Source of the DNA: Vavraia culicis subsp. floridensis
Lineage: Eukaryota > Microsporidia > Pleistophoridae
DNA: 64,000 bases
Assembly: GCF_000192795.1 (NCBI RefSeq)
Contig: NW_007360619.1
Span: 52,486 to 116,485, forward strand
Direction of reading: 5' to 3'
The notes below the pieces were generated by a model that worked only from the letters and a program-made list of their open reading frames with translations, made no database searches and was not told where the DNA came from. Positions 38,620 through 48,695 of this stretch are shown piece after piece (within the stretch, counting starts at the first letter, position 1; each line of letters opens with the position of its first letter). The position numbers and the translations under genes were made by a program.

Positions 38620-39387
38620 TTATTTTCGTTCTTTCAACGGGATATAATTTTCATATAATTTCAAATCTACTGAGTCCTCTATCATAGATTGAACACTTTT
38701 GTTAGTCAGTGCAAAGAAATCTTCGAGCTTGACATCTTTAATGTTCATCTTGAAGAGATCACAGAAATTCTTCCAGATTGACCTACCACCGGATACAAGC
38801 AGCTTGTTGTTGTCGTATATTTCAAAAATGATCTTTTCGTCCTTGCTCAAAATTACACATGTATATACCAGCAAGTTGCTGTGGTCCGATTGGTAACCTC
38901 TGAAAACTCTTTCCGCCCTATAATTTATCGGGTATATAAAATATTTGTTGTAAAAATCGGTCTGATGTACGGTAGGCATAACACCCATGTTCAAAATAGC
39001 GAATATCTCCTTTCGGGTGTCAAATACAATGGGATGCATGATAAAAATTGGACTAAGCGGATATTTGTGAAATTTTAGTTCTTTCTGCAATTTGTCGTAC
39101 TCAATACACCGAGCGGCACATTCATCATACATTGAAAGCCCTGTGCAACGCTGAATAATATTCTTAACTTCTTCTTCTGTGGTCTCTGTAGTGTGTTGTG
39201 ACGTCTTTTGCTTTATAGCATAGACAACTCGCAATAAATCCGAAATAGTTCTTTTTCTGGCCTCTATCCTTAATGCTCTTTTATTTTCGTCATTTATCTT
39301 TGAGTTTAGCTCTGCTTTCTTCGACAATGAGGCGTGGAACTTCTCATATAATCGATCAATTTCAGATTTTTGTAAATTATTTTGCAT
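38620..39387 (-). CDS. FYRN/FYRC-domain nuclear protein (TBRG1-like)
   Basis: A 255-residue protein. A coiled-coil N-terminus (residues 1-60) precedes a region at about 140-220. There, YNKYFIYPINYRAERVFRG matches FYRN (consensus like F-x-x-x-YIYPVGYxSTRxY), and YTCVILSKDEKIIFEIYDN matches the start of FYRC (YTCxIxExxxKPxFEVT). GGRSIWKNFCDLF corresponds to the end of FYRC. FYRN/FYRC modules occur in MLL/Set1-type methyltransferases, some JmjC demethylases and TBRG1, and act in chromatin regulation. No SET, JmjC or PHD domain is present, so the protein is a stand-alone FYR protein most like TBRG1. Start ATG at 39385-39387, with CCCC upstream (39389-39392 on this strand). Confidence 0.8.
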   Translation of the reverse strand: MQNNLQKSEIDRLYEKFHASLSKKAELNSKINDENKRALRIEARKRTISDLLRVVYAIKQKTSQHTTETTEEEVKNIIQRCTGLSMYDECAARCIEYDKLQKELKFHKYPLSPIFIMHPIVFDTRKEIFAILNMGVMPTVHQTDFYNKYFIYPINYRAERVFRGYQSDHSNLLVYTCVILSKDEKIIFEIYDNNKLLVSGGRSIWKNFCDLFKMNIKDVKLEDFFALTNKSVQSMIEDSVDLKLYENYIPLKERK

Positions 39388-40116
39388 TGGGGTCTATAGC
39401 CTACGTTTAATTTTGTTTTGCGTTCAAAGAGGCATAGGCCTACATTAAAACTCTTTTTGTTTTTTTAAACACGTTTATTTATCGTCTCATTTTTTACTAT
39501 AAGTTATTTATTTCCTCATACCACATCATCCAAATAAGCACGCTTTTCTGGTTCACTAAAACCGGCCATCTGGCTCATGGATGAAATCGATGTGCTGTTC
39601 CCACAACACCTTCGAGCCTATCCTCATCGCAACAGAAAGGCATGTTGCAACCGCAGTAGCAACCTTAACGTGCAATTCTTGGTTTGCGTGACACCTCCCT
39701 CCTCGGAGCACCCAAGAAACTCTTCTTTTCAGAGATTTACAGTTACATAATTTCCGGTAACCTGGCAGTCAGTCAAGAAAAAAGTTTAAAATTCAGTCCA
39801 TCTTTGGCACTTTCAGAGGAGCTGCCATGCGGTTTTCACCTCATCCATTTTGCAGAATGGGCATGTTTCCCACATATCGAAACGATTACACTTTTTTCTC
39901 GTAGACGGGCATTCGATCACACCCTATCCGGCTACAACTAGAATTTTAAAAACAACTCTTGCATGTTCTATTTAGGGCCATGAATGGCTAGGCCAGCCAA
40001 CTATCAAAAAACGATTATATCAGAGTTACAGAACATAATAAACAAAATACGCAAGCACGAAAAATAATCGATTTCAGATTAAATTTGAAATGAGAATTTT
40101 AACTAAAATAGAACAC
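39388..40116. other. Gene-free region filled mostly by retrotransposon copy D
   Basis: Between the FYR gene start and the acyl-CoA synthetase stop. See the mobile element at 39469-39960. GGCCATGAATGGC at about 39975-39990 is shared with 57719. Confidence 0.6.
39469..39960 (-). mobile_element. Truncated non-LTR retrotransposon copy (D) with CCHC-like end
   Basis: The low-coordinate end contains ACACGTTTATTTATCG and, a little further in, TTATTTATTTCCTCATACCACATCATCC, both matching the other copies. The minus strand then encodes LHVKVATAVATCL and IHEPDG near 39570-39680. Around 39830-39900 it encodes RFDMWETCPFC, then KTAWQLL-stop-KCQRW. That last piece follows the CPFC...ETWQHLLLECPRW zinc-knuckle found at the C-terminus of many LINE proteins. 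Stops and frameshifts make it non-functional. Confidence 0.78.
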
Positions 40117-42135
40117 TTACTTTTTGTACATGGACTCTATCTCACTTTTATAATGTTCTTCAAGTATTGCTCGTCTCTTCTTGCCCGTCGGCGTGATGAA
40201 TCCATCAGCAATGGTCCATTCCTCTCTTACCACATGTATATCACGTGGTATTTCGAATTTCGTGATATTTCCCTTTGAATACTCGTTCTGCCCAATTTCC
40301 TGTACTTTCTCTCGGATTTCATCTTTAGAGATTTTACTGTCGATGCAGACCGCAATTCCTACGATGTAATCACCACATGTTTTACCCGTTATCAAAATAT
40401 CATCAATTGGTGCCTGCTTGTACAGGCCTTCAAGCTTCTCAGGAACGATGTACTCACCAAGAGACGTCTTAAAGATTTCTTTTCTACGACCCACTATGTA
40501 AAACAGGTCATCCTTTACAACGCCCAAATCACCGGTATGCAGCCAACCGTCATCATCGAGAACTTCCGCCGTTTTCTCAGGATTTTTGTAGTACCCTTTG
40601 AACACGTTGTCGCCCTTGAGAAGGATTTCATGCTGGCCTGGTATGTCAGATGGCACTAATTTGACCAGGTTCGAAGGGAATGGTATACCGACTGTTCCAT
40701 ATGTGTGACATTGTGGTGGTTTGAGTATGTTGGCAGCCAGAGCCTCTGTTTGCCCGTATCCTTCGTATAACTTCATTGAGAATACAGCCTGCAAGAATGA
40801 ACACACTTCTGGATTGAGAGGAGCGGATCCAGAAAGACCAAATTGTATATTTCCTCCAAACTCTGCTGCCACCTTCTTGAAAATAAAATTGTCCACGATG
40901 TAACTCGAAACAGATCCGCTTTTCTGTTTCCATCTTTTGTATTTTAATGCCAAGTTGAACACTAACCTCGTTAAAATGCCTTTCTCCTTGACCTTTTCCT
41001 CTATTTTCTCCTTAAATACGTTAAAAACACGGGGAACACCGACAAGAAACGATGGTTTTATGATTTTCATGTCCTCCTGCAGATTCTTCGGATTTCCACT
41101 GTAGAATGCTATGCAAGCATTCACAGACATAATAACACACACGCATATCTTTTCCATCGCATGCGCTAAAGGAAGATACGATATATAAACAACCGAATCG
41201 CTGATCTCTATTACAGACCCTTTATCATCTCCGCGAGCAAAAGCTGCTATGGCAGACACAAAATTTCGATTCGTAAGCATGGCACCCTTGGGTTTTCCGC
41301 AGGTCCCACTCGTGTAGCAAATTGTTATCACATCGTCAAGTCTAGACCGAGACAAGTTCCGAACTTTCTTCAACACTCTCAGGCTATCGTAAATATTATT
41401 ATCCACATTTACAGAATTTTGCACTTTGAGATCATCGAGCGTTATGTCTTTCTCAGTCGAATTTTCGTATATTTCATCAAAGAAATAGACTGATATTCCC
41501 AGATTTGCGAAGCGATCAACCGTTTCTTCTGGGATAGGGTCATAACTTATGATAATTTCTAATCCAATAGAACCGTTCGGTAGTATTTTGTCGTACAAAT
41601 ACTCTGCTTTCTCCCCCGAAACGAACATAATACGCATGCAAGTCTCATTGATGATATGCTTTATGGAATCAACCCCCAATGTAGAATATAATGGGCAGCT
41701 CATGGCATCCACCATAAGAATCGCTTGTTCAGAAACTATCCATTCCTCTCGGTTGACAGAGAATATCCCTATAATCTCCTCCTTGTCCAGGCTCATTTTT
41801 TTGATGAACGAGTATATTTTTCTGACACGGTTATATCCGTCTAAGTATGTGATGTACTCCACTTTGCCGTTCTTTATCGTTCCAAGGAACTTACCACCCG
41901 GCTTCTCTTGTACAGACTTGATAAAAACTTGGTGAAGCGACTCAGCACCATTCTGTGTGCAAGAAATGTTCTCTATATACTGCATGTGGCGGTACACACC
42001 ATTCTCGTACACCATGTTAAACTTCTTATTTTCCAAAGCGGCCATGCCAGGGTAAACCAAAAAAAAAATTATAAGTTTTTTCCTTGATAAAAAATGTTTC
42101 ACTGATTCTAAAACGTTTGAGGTTTTGGCAGACAT
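40117..42135 (-). CDS. Long-chain acyl-CoA synthetase
   Basis: A 672-residue ACSL/Faa-type enzyme that activates fatty acids to acyl-CoA with ATP. The AMP-binding motif CYTSGTCGKPKGAMLTN lies near residues 270-286. YGQTEALAAN is around 470. The fatty-acid signature region DGWLHTGDLGVVKDDLFYIVGRRKE and KTSLGEYIVPEKLE lies at about 525-570. A hydrophobic stretch, KKLIIFFLVYPGMAAL, near residues 19-34 could anchor it to ER or other membranes, as in ACSL proteins. The start at 42133-42135 is kept for that reason. An internal ATG at 42043-42045 has CCC just before it and would remove the anchor. Microsporidia rely on host lipids, so this enzyme probably handles imported fatty acids. Confidence 0.95.
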   Translation of the reverse strand: MSAKTSNVLESVKHFLSRKKLIIFFLVYPGMAALENKKFNMVYENGVYRHMQYIENISCTQNGAESLHQVFIKSVQEKPGGKFLGTIKNGKVEYITYLDGYNRVRKIYSFIKKMSLDKEEIIGIFSVNREEWIVSEQAILMVDAMSCPLYSTLGVDSIKHIINETCMRIMFVSGEKAEYLYDKILPNGSIGLEIIISYDPIPEETVDRFANLGISVYFFDEIYENSTEKDITLDDLKVQNSVNVDNNIYDSLRVLKKVRNLSRSRLDDVITICYTSGTCGKPKGAMLTNRNFVSAIAAFARGDDKGSVIEISDSVVYISYLPLAHAMEKICVCVIMSVNACIAFYSGNPKNLQEDMKIIKPSFLVGVPRVFNVFKEKIEEKVKEKGILTRLVFNLALKYKRWKQKSGSVSSYIVDNFIFKKVAAEFGGNIQFGLSGSAPLNPEVCSFLQAVFSMKLYEGYGQTEALAANILKPPQCHTYGTVGIPFPSNLVKLVPSDIPGQHEILLKGDNVFKGYYKNPEKTAEVLDDDGWLHTGDLGVVKDDLFYIVGRRKEIFKTSLGEYIVPEKLEGLYKQAPIDDILITGKTCGDYIVGIAVCIDSKISKDEIREKVQEIGQNEYSKGNITKFEIPRDIHVVREEWTIADGFITPTGKKRRAILEEHYKSEIESMYKK

Positions 42136-42436
42136 ATTATTTTAAAGCGGACTATGATAAATAGTTTCGCGCTATTTAAAGCTTTTTATAATTCTAAATG
42201 TAGTATAATATTCACAATTTATCAAGTAATACGTTTAGAGACTAATGAAACCGTTCAAATTATTGGCATTTATTTGGCGATTAAGCACAATTATTTTTTA
42301 ATCTAGTCGCGATTTTCTCATGAATTATTTTCAATTACGCACTATTATTTGGTATGATTGGCGCAAACGATTCAACTTAAACATAAGGACTTACATTAAC
42401 TGATCGTTTACACGTCACCGCATATTCAGGACACGA
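42136..42436. other. Intergenic region
   Basis: 301 bp, AT-rich, between the acyl-CoA synthetase start and the kinesin stop. Nothing is recognised. Confidence 0.5.
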
Positions 42437-43738
42437 TCAGGATATCTTTTGATTAATTTCGAAGTCTTCATCACCTTTGATCATATCCGGTTTCTTCAGC
42501 ATTTCTAACTGCAAATTAAACATGTTCTTCTCCAGCGTAAATATCTCGTTTTCACGCTGGGATGGATTCTGCCCCAGTAACGTGATGACCATACTTTCCA
42601 AACTATGTATTCGTTTGTTCTGCAGGTGAATTATTTGTTCCGTCGAATTTTTTTCCTTTACTTTATCGGGGTTTATAAGCGTAAAATCCTCTACGGAGGA
42701 GCTGTCTGTTATTTCGTCCACTGATAGTTTTTTCTCTTTCTTGTTGAGCTGTTTTTTACAGTTATCACAGAGAACAGACTCAGCTGGCAATTGTTTGCTG
42801 TTATACATTCGATTTTTCATTTCTATTTGACACAATCTTGACGCAAAATTTAATGTACTGATTGATTCATCCAGACATTTTTGATCAGGTGATATCATAC
42901 AAAGAGCTATGAGTGTTACATTTCCTGTCATGGAGGACTGTAAAACACGTGTCAACTTGGACTCTCTGTAGCTTGTGAATTCGTTTTTATTCAGCGAATT
43001 AATTACCTTGCCAAGCGCTAACAAGCTCTTATTTATATAAACGCCTTCTCTGATGCGCAAAGACGTTCCTGATGCCTTTTCACTGCCTGCCAAGTCTATC
43101 AACGTCATCATTGACGTGGTGTTCGCATTTTTTAGTTCTAGTTTGAAAATAGTGTGCGACCTACTACTTCTTATGTTAAACAGTGTTTGTCCTGTTTTTC
43201 GTCTTTCTTCACAGCCGGTTATAAGCCGCAACGACTTTTCCAAGCTCGCAACAGGTGTTTTTTCTATTCCTTTGACGATTAATTCATTGTTATAGGTGAA
43301 AATTCGCGGCTTATTGCTGGTATTGATCAGATCGATGATGTTTTCGTTGTAAATCTCAAAATACGATAGATAACACTCAGCTGAGCCGTTCATGCTGTCG
43401 TAAATAGCCTCAAGCGTTCTCCCGATTATTCCCATGTCCGTTTGTTTTCCCGTCATTGTATGCGTTTTTCCACTTCCAGTTTGGCCATATGCGAACACGG
43501 TCAACGATTTGCCCGACATGAACGGCTGAATATTCGGTTCTATACATTCTTTGTACAAATCACAATTGTTGACCATGTAGAAAACCTTTTTGTAGCAAAA
43601 ATAGCTTATAAAATTATCTTCATCAACCCTCTGATGCAGCAAATCGTCCTTCAGGAACCAAATGTCATTTCTGTCCTTATCCAGTCCCTTTTCTAAGTTA
43701 TTCCTCACTCTAACATACACACTCACTTTTTCTGACAT
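42437..43738 (-). CDS. Kinesin motor protein with short tail
   Basis: A 433-residue N-terminal-motor kinesin. The P-loop GQTGSGKT lies at 85-92. Switch I, NIRSSRSH, is at 188-195 and switch II, DLAGSE, at 215-220. LNFASRL marks the end of the motor near 310. The remaining 110 residues include a CxxC pair (VLCDNCKKQ) and a coiled coil (about 370-415). The motor should be active. The subfamily is not assigned. The short tail and the lack of a long coiled coil resemble reduced microsporidian kinesins and possibly CENP-E/Kip2-like ones. The start is the ATG at 43736-43738, not the GTG four codons earlier. A G-run (GTGGG) rather than a C-run lies upstream. Confidence 0.94.
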   Translation of the reverse strand: MSEKVSVYVRVRNNLEKGLDKDRNDIWFLKDDLLHQRVDEDNFISYFCYKKVFYMVNNCDLYKECIEPNIQPFMSGKSLTVFAYGQTGSGKTHTMTGKQTDMGIIGRTLEAIYDSMNGSAECYLSYFEIYNENIIDLINTSNKPRIFTYNNELIVKGIEKTPVASLEKSLRLITGCEERRKTGQTLFNIRSSRSHTIFKLELKNANTTSMMTLIDLAGSEKASGTSLRIREGVYINKSLLALGKVINSLNKNEFTSYRESKLTRVLQSSMTGNVTLIALCMISPDQKCLDESISTLNFASRLCQIEMKNRMYNSKQLPAESVLCDNCKKQLNKKEKKLSVDEITDSSSVEDFTLINPDKVKEKNSTEQIIHLQNKRIHSLESMVITLLGQNPSQRENEIFTLEKNMFNLQLEMLKKPDMIKGDEDFEINQKIS

Positions 43739-45548
43739 TTTAATTCCCACAGTCCACGATTACAGCCTCTTATCATTTTAGAAGCAATTGAAACAAATGG
43801 TGTTAAAAAAGTTTTTTAGTGTCTGATCTGAAACTGAATTTATAACCAAAGCCACTATCTTTAATGAGATACTTGTGCTGAGCGAATGAGAGCATTTTTA
43901 GCGATAGTACATAACACAGGATAAAAACAAAAGTTCTTGAGGCGGTGTTAATATAGCACCATGATATAATAACCAATTCTGGACAGAGATGAGAGTCTAC
44001 CAGCAAATAATTTATCAAGTACGGAAGAGCTATATGCACTCACACATATCGTTAAGTAGGCTTTCGCATCTTTTCTAGTACTTTACAGTTATTGGACGTG
44101 AGTACAATCCTTTATGATGATAAAAGCAATAAAGTACGCGGAACTTTTTTATTTAAATTTAAATCTACTCATGATCAATCGTTTACTTCCTTCTTCAGTA
44201 TTTGTGACACAAGAACCGAAACATGCTCAGCGAACAACAACTGTATAAACATATTTTGTTGTCCATTCTGATCAATAACAATCATTTTGTCAAGAATAGT
44301 AACTTGAATGTTTCACAAGATGATTTATTGCTAATAAACTTTTTGTTGAATTGTTCTCAATAAAAATTGCATTCTATTTCCGGATATACTCGTCCTTCCA
44401 TCACGGGACAAATTAACTCGCAATTTATCACTGCCATTGATGACTAAGATCACAGGAAAATGGTAGAAGTTCAAAGGAACTTAGGAGCAATGGATTTATT
44501 CGGTCAGGAATATGGATGGTGGATGTAGCGGTATTGCTGTGTATGATTAATTATGGAACGCTATTTCTGGCAAATTACCGATGTGTTGATCATCTGATCA
44601 CATTAGCGCAACGATTTACCACCATGAGCATTTTTATACATTTTTGAACGTCATTTACAGGAGATGAATTAATCAAAGTTTCAACAGTGTGGTCGAATCG
44701 TTTGTGGGTAGGAGCAGCAATTACATCTTTTATTATCAGATCAAGAATTATACTGTGCTGTTGTACACGTGCTAAACGATAAAATTGTTCAAATTGTAGT
44801 TTATTGGAGAAGATGATGTGTTTGAGCGTGAATTATTTCAGTGGATTCGGTTATTGTTTGAACTGTAGCAGGTTAACATTATTTATAGGACTGTCTTGTT
44901 CCATTCATTTATAGCAGGAGCTTTTTGTAAATTCCAGCCTTTCATCGCACATTATTCAAATCACAGCTCTACATCGGATCATACTGGCACGTAACGACAA
45001 AAACGTTAGTACCGCTGTTTATTTAAGAGCTATATAGAATTTATGATTACCAAAACGGAGCAGAGCATCGTTGTTATTCTGCTGGACCTGCAAGTTGAAG
45101 ATATTTCGTAACGAAGTTTTATTTCTAACAAAAAAGATGGGAATGAAGTACCGATTACGGTAAAAAGATACAAAATAAAAAACAAAATCCTGGAAACTTT
45201 ACGAGAAACGAAAGACTTAAACACGTTAATAACTGTTTTTAGTACAAAAAGTTGCATATTTCAATACGTGATCGTATATTAAAGTTGTACTTTCGATTCT
45301 ATAAATGGGCTCATATCCTTCTGTATTTGGTAATTAAACTGTGTATAGAAGGTCATTCGTATGAACATGGTTCTTCAAAAGAAATGATAGTACATCTAGG
45401 AGAACAAATAATATTATTTACGTCTAATTTAGCAGAAAACATTTTGTGTCATTTATCAAATACACCTCACCATTTTTAAGAGGTTGTAACCACGTTGGGC
45501 CCATCCACATGGCATGTATGACTCTTGCCATATTTTCGTGTAAAACTA
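43739..45548. other. Largest gene-free stretch (1.8 kb)
   Basis: Only short, unconvincing ORFs are seen, including a hydrophobic 75-codon ATG ORF on the minus strand at 45030-45257. No retrotransposon motif, RNA gene or long repeat is recognised. Confidence 0.45.
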
Positions 45549-46709
45549 TCAGCGCGAGGATGAAGAAAACAGTTTAAACACCTTTCTCACATGCCTTGCG
45601 AAAAATGGTGCCGAACAATTCAAGTATTTAAGTAGGAAGTCGAGCATATCCGACAAAAACGAGTCGCTTTTCCTTTTACTCTTAACATACGCGTATAGAA
45701 ACGAGCAAACTTCCAGTTCATAGAAGAATAACCTGTCCGATAGGTCCGAGATGAACACAAACTTAAGAAAATAGCTAGTCAGTGTTTCGCGAGCAATTTG
45801 TGAAGTGTTTATAATATGAAGGTTCTTCATAAGTGCATTGATGAAAAACACACGCCTGTCACCGTCTTTTTTATTATCTACATGCACTTTGAAATCGCTT
45901 TCTCGAAGCAGGGGAAACTTTTCTTGATCAGCAACATTCTTCTCGGTTGATGGCATGCCATTTCCTGCACCATAAGCCCTAATTCGCAACAGCGACTCAA
46001 CCATGTTTTTTTTATCCAAATTGAATTTGCTAAAGTCTAGCTCTGAGCTGTAAAAGTTTTCATCCTCTGTAAAATCATACACATCACCAATATCGCTTAT
46101 GATACGTAAGAAATATTCGACAAAGATAGCGAATCCGCAGTCAAGGGCAGTCAACATGTACTTATTCATCTTGAAGTCCAAATCTAAATTGCCCAACTGA
46201 TTAATAAGAAATACCATGTTTACCTTGGCCAGAAAGATCAAGACATTCTTTTCTCTGCAGTCATTCTCTAGCTTATGTTTGTTTATGAGTGCGCCGAGGT
46301 CGGAAATGTCATTTATGAAGTCTTTAACAAAGTATGGTTTTTTACAGCCATTCTTAATCCGCAAGCTAAGATATAATATGAGAACCAGTAAATTGGTGGA
46401 GATTAATCGCTCCGACTCTTTTATAAACACTCCGGTAAATTTGATATTTTGCAAAAAAATTTTCATGGTATCATCCTCCAAGTCGTATTTTGCCTTGTAG
46501 TGCTGGTATACCTTGAAAAGTATGCGAAGATGCGTAAAATTTGTGCATGCTTGCTTCTTTTCACTTAACTTTAAGCTACTTGATGCCTTTCGACCAGAAA
46601 ATTCTCCTTCAACAACTTCTAAGTTTTGTTCCAGTACATGACCGTTCTCACACACCAGTATTCCATCACATGATACAAAGTCTTTGCCACAATGCTCGCA
46701 TACTAACAT
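45549..46709 (-). CDS. Rrn7/TAF1B-like RNA polymerase I TFIIB-related factor
   Basis: A 386-residue protein that starts with a zinc-ribbon: C4, C7, C20 and H24 in CEHCGKDF and GILVCENGHVLE. This is the arrangement of Rrn7/TAF1B, where the last ligand is His and is followed by an acidic EVVEGEF-like linker. LRILFKVYQHYKAKYDL near residue 61 fits the start of the first cyclin-like fold. The rest is helical and poorly conserved. Rrn7/TAF1B recruits RNA polymerase I to rDNA promoters. TFIIB or Brf1 are less likely, because their ribbons use four cysteines and their cyclin repeats are better conserved. Start ATG at 46707-46709 with CCCC upstream (46716-46719 on this strand). Confidence 0.7.
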   Translation of the reverse strand: MLVCEHCGKDFVSCDGILVCENGHVLEQNLEVVEGEFSGRKASSSLKLSEKKQACTNFTHLRILFKVYQHYKAKYDLEDDTMKIFLQNIKFTGVFIKESERLISTNLLVLILYLSLRIKNGCKKPYFVKDFINDISDLGALINKHKLENDCREKNVLIFLAKVNMVFLINQLGNLDLDFKMNKYMLTALDCGFAIFVEYFLRIISDIGDVYDFTEDENFYSSELDFSKFNLDKKNMVESLLRIRAYGAGNGMPSTEKNVADQEKFPLLRESDFKVHVDNKKDGDRRVFFINALMKNLHIINTSQIARETLTSYFLKFVFISDLSDRLFFYELEVCSFLYAYVKSKRKSDSFLSDMLDFLLKYLNCSAPFFARHVRKVFKLFSSSSR

Positions 46710-48183
46710 CGTGATGGGGCAGGAGTAAATTCAATTATGGAACGAAAATCAAACAAGTCTGTGGAAGAGAAGGAAATATCCGCAGCACAAAGGTTCTTGT
46801 TCTTCTGTGGTATAAAATATGATATATATCTGCATTTACACTAAATATTTCTTATTGAATCTTGATTGTATAATTTATTGTACATTTCCCTGTGAGATTT
46901 ACAACGAAAACGAATATTTAATTCTGTGATTCTTGATTGGTTAAAAATGCTTATTTTAGTTTACTAAATGATACCGAAGATGAACACTTAGTGGGATAAA
47001 CTATTTTTTCTCTTTAAAGACCAATCAAGAATTTAGAATGCTTTCGAATTGCAAAAATTATGATAAACATTGCAATATTTTACGTCATTTTTGTTCATTG
47101 AACACCACCATAACCATTCCTGTTACTCAACGAGTCTTTTCTTTTTAATTCCTATTTCTAGTGTATAATACTAAATACCAAACACTAAATGTGCTTATGG
47201 TTCTAAAATCAAGTGTAATCATATAAATTGTTTTCTTGTAAGGTAAATATTGCTGAAATTACTATCTTCGAATGTCAGCATTAAGTAGTGTGCTCTTTTT
47301 ACATATAGAAAATGTTTGTACATGTTGCAACACCAATATACGGAATGGCTAGCAATTTTGTTCATTTCTAACCATTTTCACAAGTTATACCTTCAAGAGG
47401 AGCGAGAAACTAAACATTGATCGGAAATTACGTCTTTTTGCAAGCCAGAAATAAATATTCGATTCAAATTGCAAAAACTTAACGGTGTTGTCACTCTCAT
47501 CGGATGTGCTATCTGCAACAAGGAATGAACATAGATTGAAATGTGGATTACATTCAATAAAAAGCGGTAGAAACATAGCAATGCGCAATATACAACCTCA
47601 AGTCAAACTAACAATGATGAAATCACCATACCATCGTACAAAAGGGCAGATTGTACCAACAGGGATGACTATTACTCATATGAGGACTGTTGGACAATAT
47701 TCTTCCATAAGAAAAGTTAACTCAGGCGGTACGCCATTTGCAGTATTTTTTTCTCAGGTATAGTCACTGCTCAGAATTAATGTCAAATAAACAAAAATAG
47801 TGTTATTCCCACGTGTTTTACACAAATTTACATCATTAACTGTCATGTTTACCGTTTTTTGTTGATTTTCTTATGATCTGCCAGGATCCGCACGATTAGA
47901 GGAAAACATGACTATTTATGTAGTTCAAGTATGAGCGTTATAATCTGGTACAAAGGTCTCTCTTTCATGAAAAGGCAATGTAGTTTGTACAAGCAACCTG
48001 CATGGTTAATAATACCTCGATAAATAGCGCCCATCGGCAAGAACATCTTAGACAAATCATAGTACGATTAAAACGACTCATTGGAGTGATTACAGCTGTA
48101 CAATCGGCTAAAAAACTGTTCGCAGGCATATCGGTAAATTTTCATCGATCTAATTTATTAACTTTTCCAACCCCAGCTCAACC
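46710..48183. other. Large divergent gene-free stretch
   Basis: About 1.47 kb of AT-rich DNA. A frame at 47485-47763 stays open without ATG at its start and resembles no family seen here. CCCC at 48171-48174 precedes the next gene. Confidence 0.45.
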
Positions 48184-48567
48184 ATGTCGAATGAGTCCAA
48201 ACTCCAAAAAATTTTAAGTATATTAAACTCACCGATAGATTTGGAAAAGTATATTGAAATGTTGGAATCTATAGATCTAGTTTTAAACGTTAACGATGAT
48301 GAAAAAGATTATTTTATCTGTCCAGAGGAGGCTAATTTGCAACTACCGAACGTGTTTTTGAGGCAAACGAAACTTTTAGAATGCAAGCAATTTATCAAAT
48401 CGAAAGCTAGTAGTTGCATGGGAGAACATTTTTATGAAAATTGTCGGGAGATACTTGATTTTCTCGAATCCGTCGAGTTGCAAGAGCCAGAGTTTATGGA
48501 GAGCAGAAAGAAATCGGATATAGACGTTGATCTGCTCCGTGAACTCGTAAAGAAATACATTTATTAA
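48184..48567 (+). CDS. Unknown small protein, 127 residues
   Basis: Not recognised. Acidic and helical, with Leu-rich segments (LQKILSILNSPIDLEKYIEMLE and YENCREILDFLESVELQ). There is no signal peptide, membrane segment or zinc motif. The ATG at 48184 follows a CCCC run at 48171-48174, which supports a real gene. The stop lies about 130 nt from the convergent SPB4 stop. The profile resembles a small subunit of a larger helical complex, but no family can be named. Confidence 0.6.
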   Translation: MSNESKLQKILSILNSPIDLEKYIEMLESIDLVLNVNDDEKDYFICPEEANLQLPNVFLRQTKLLECKQFIKSKASSCMGEHFYENCREILDFLESVELQEPEFMESRKKSDIDVDLLRELVKKYIY

Positions 48568-48695
48568 TAAATACGTACTCCGTGGCAGTTATAGTCTTTT
48601 AACACAAAGTTATGAAAAAATGCGCTGATGACTCGTTCGATATTAAACTCTTACAAATACAATCAGCACCAAAATCACAATTGTTTACCAGCCAA

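Noticed and set aside
45030..45257. Hydrophobic 75-codon ATG ORF on the minus strand
   Set aside because: No C-run, no homology pattern and poor composition. Hydrophobic ORFs are common by chance in AT-rich DNA.
47485..47763. Plus-strand frame of 92 codons
   Set aside because: Opens at TTG with no C-run, and no family, membrane or zinc pattern is recognised. Treated as chance in a long AT-rich gap.
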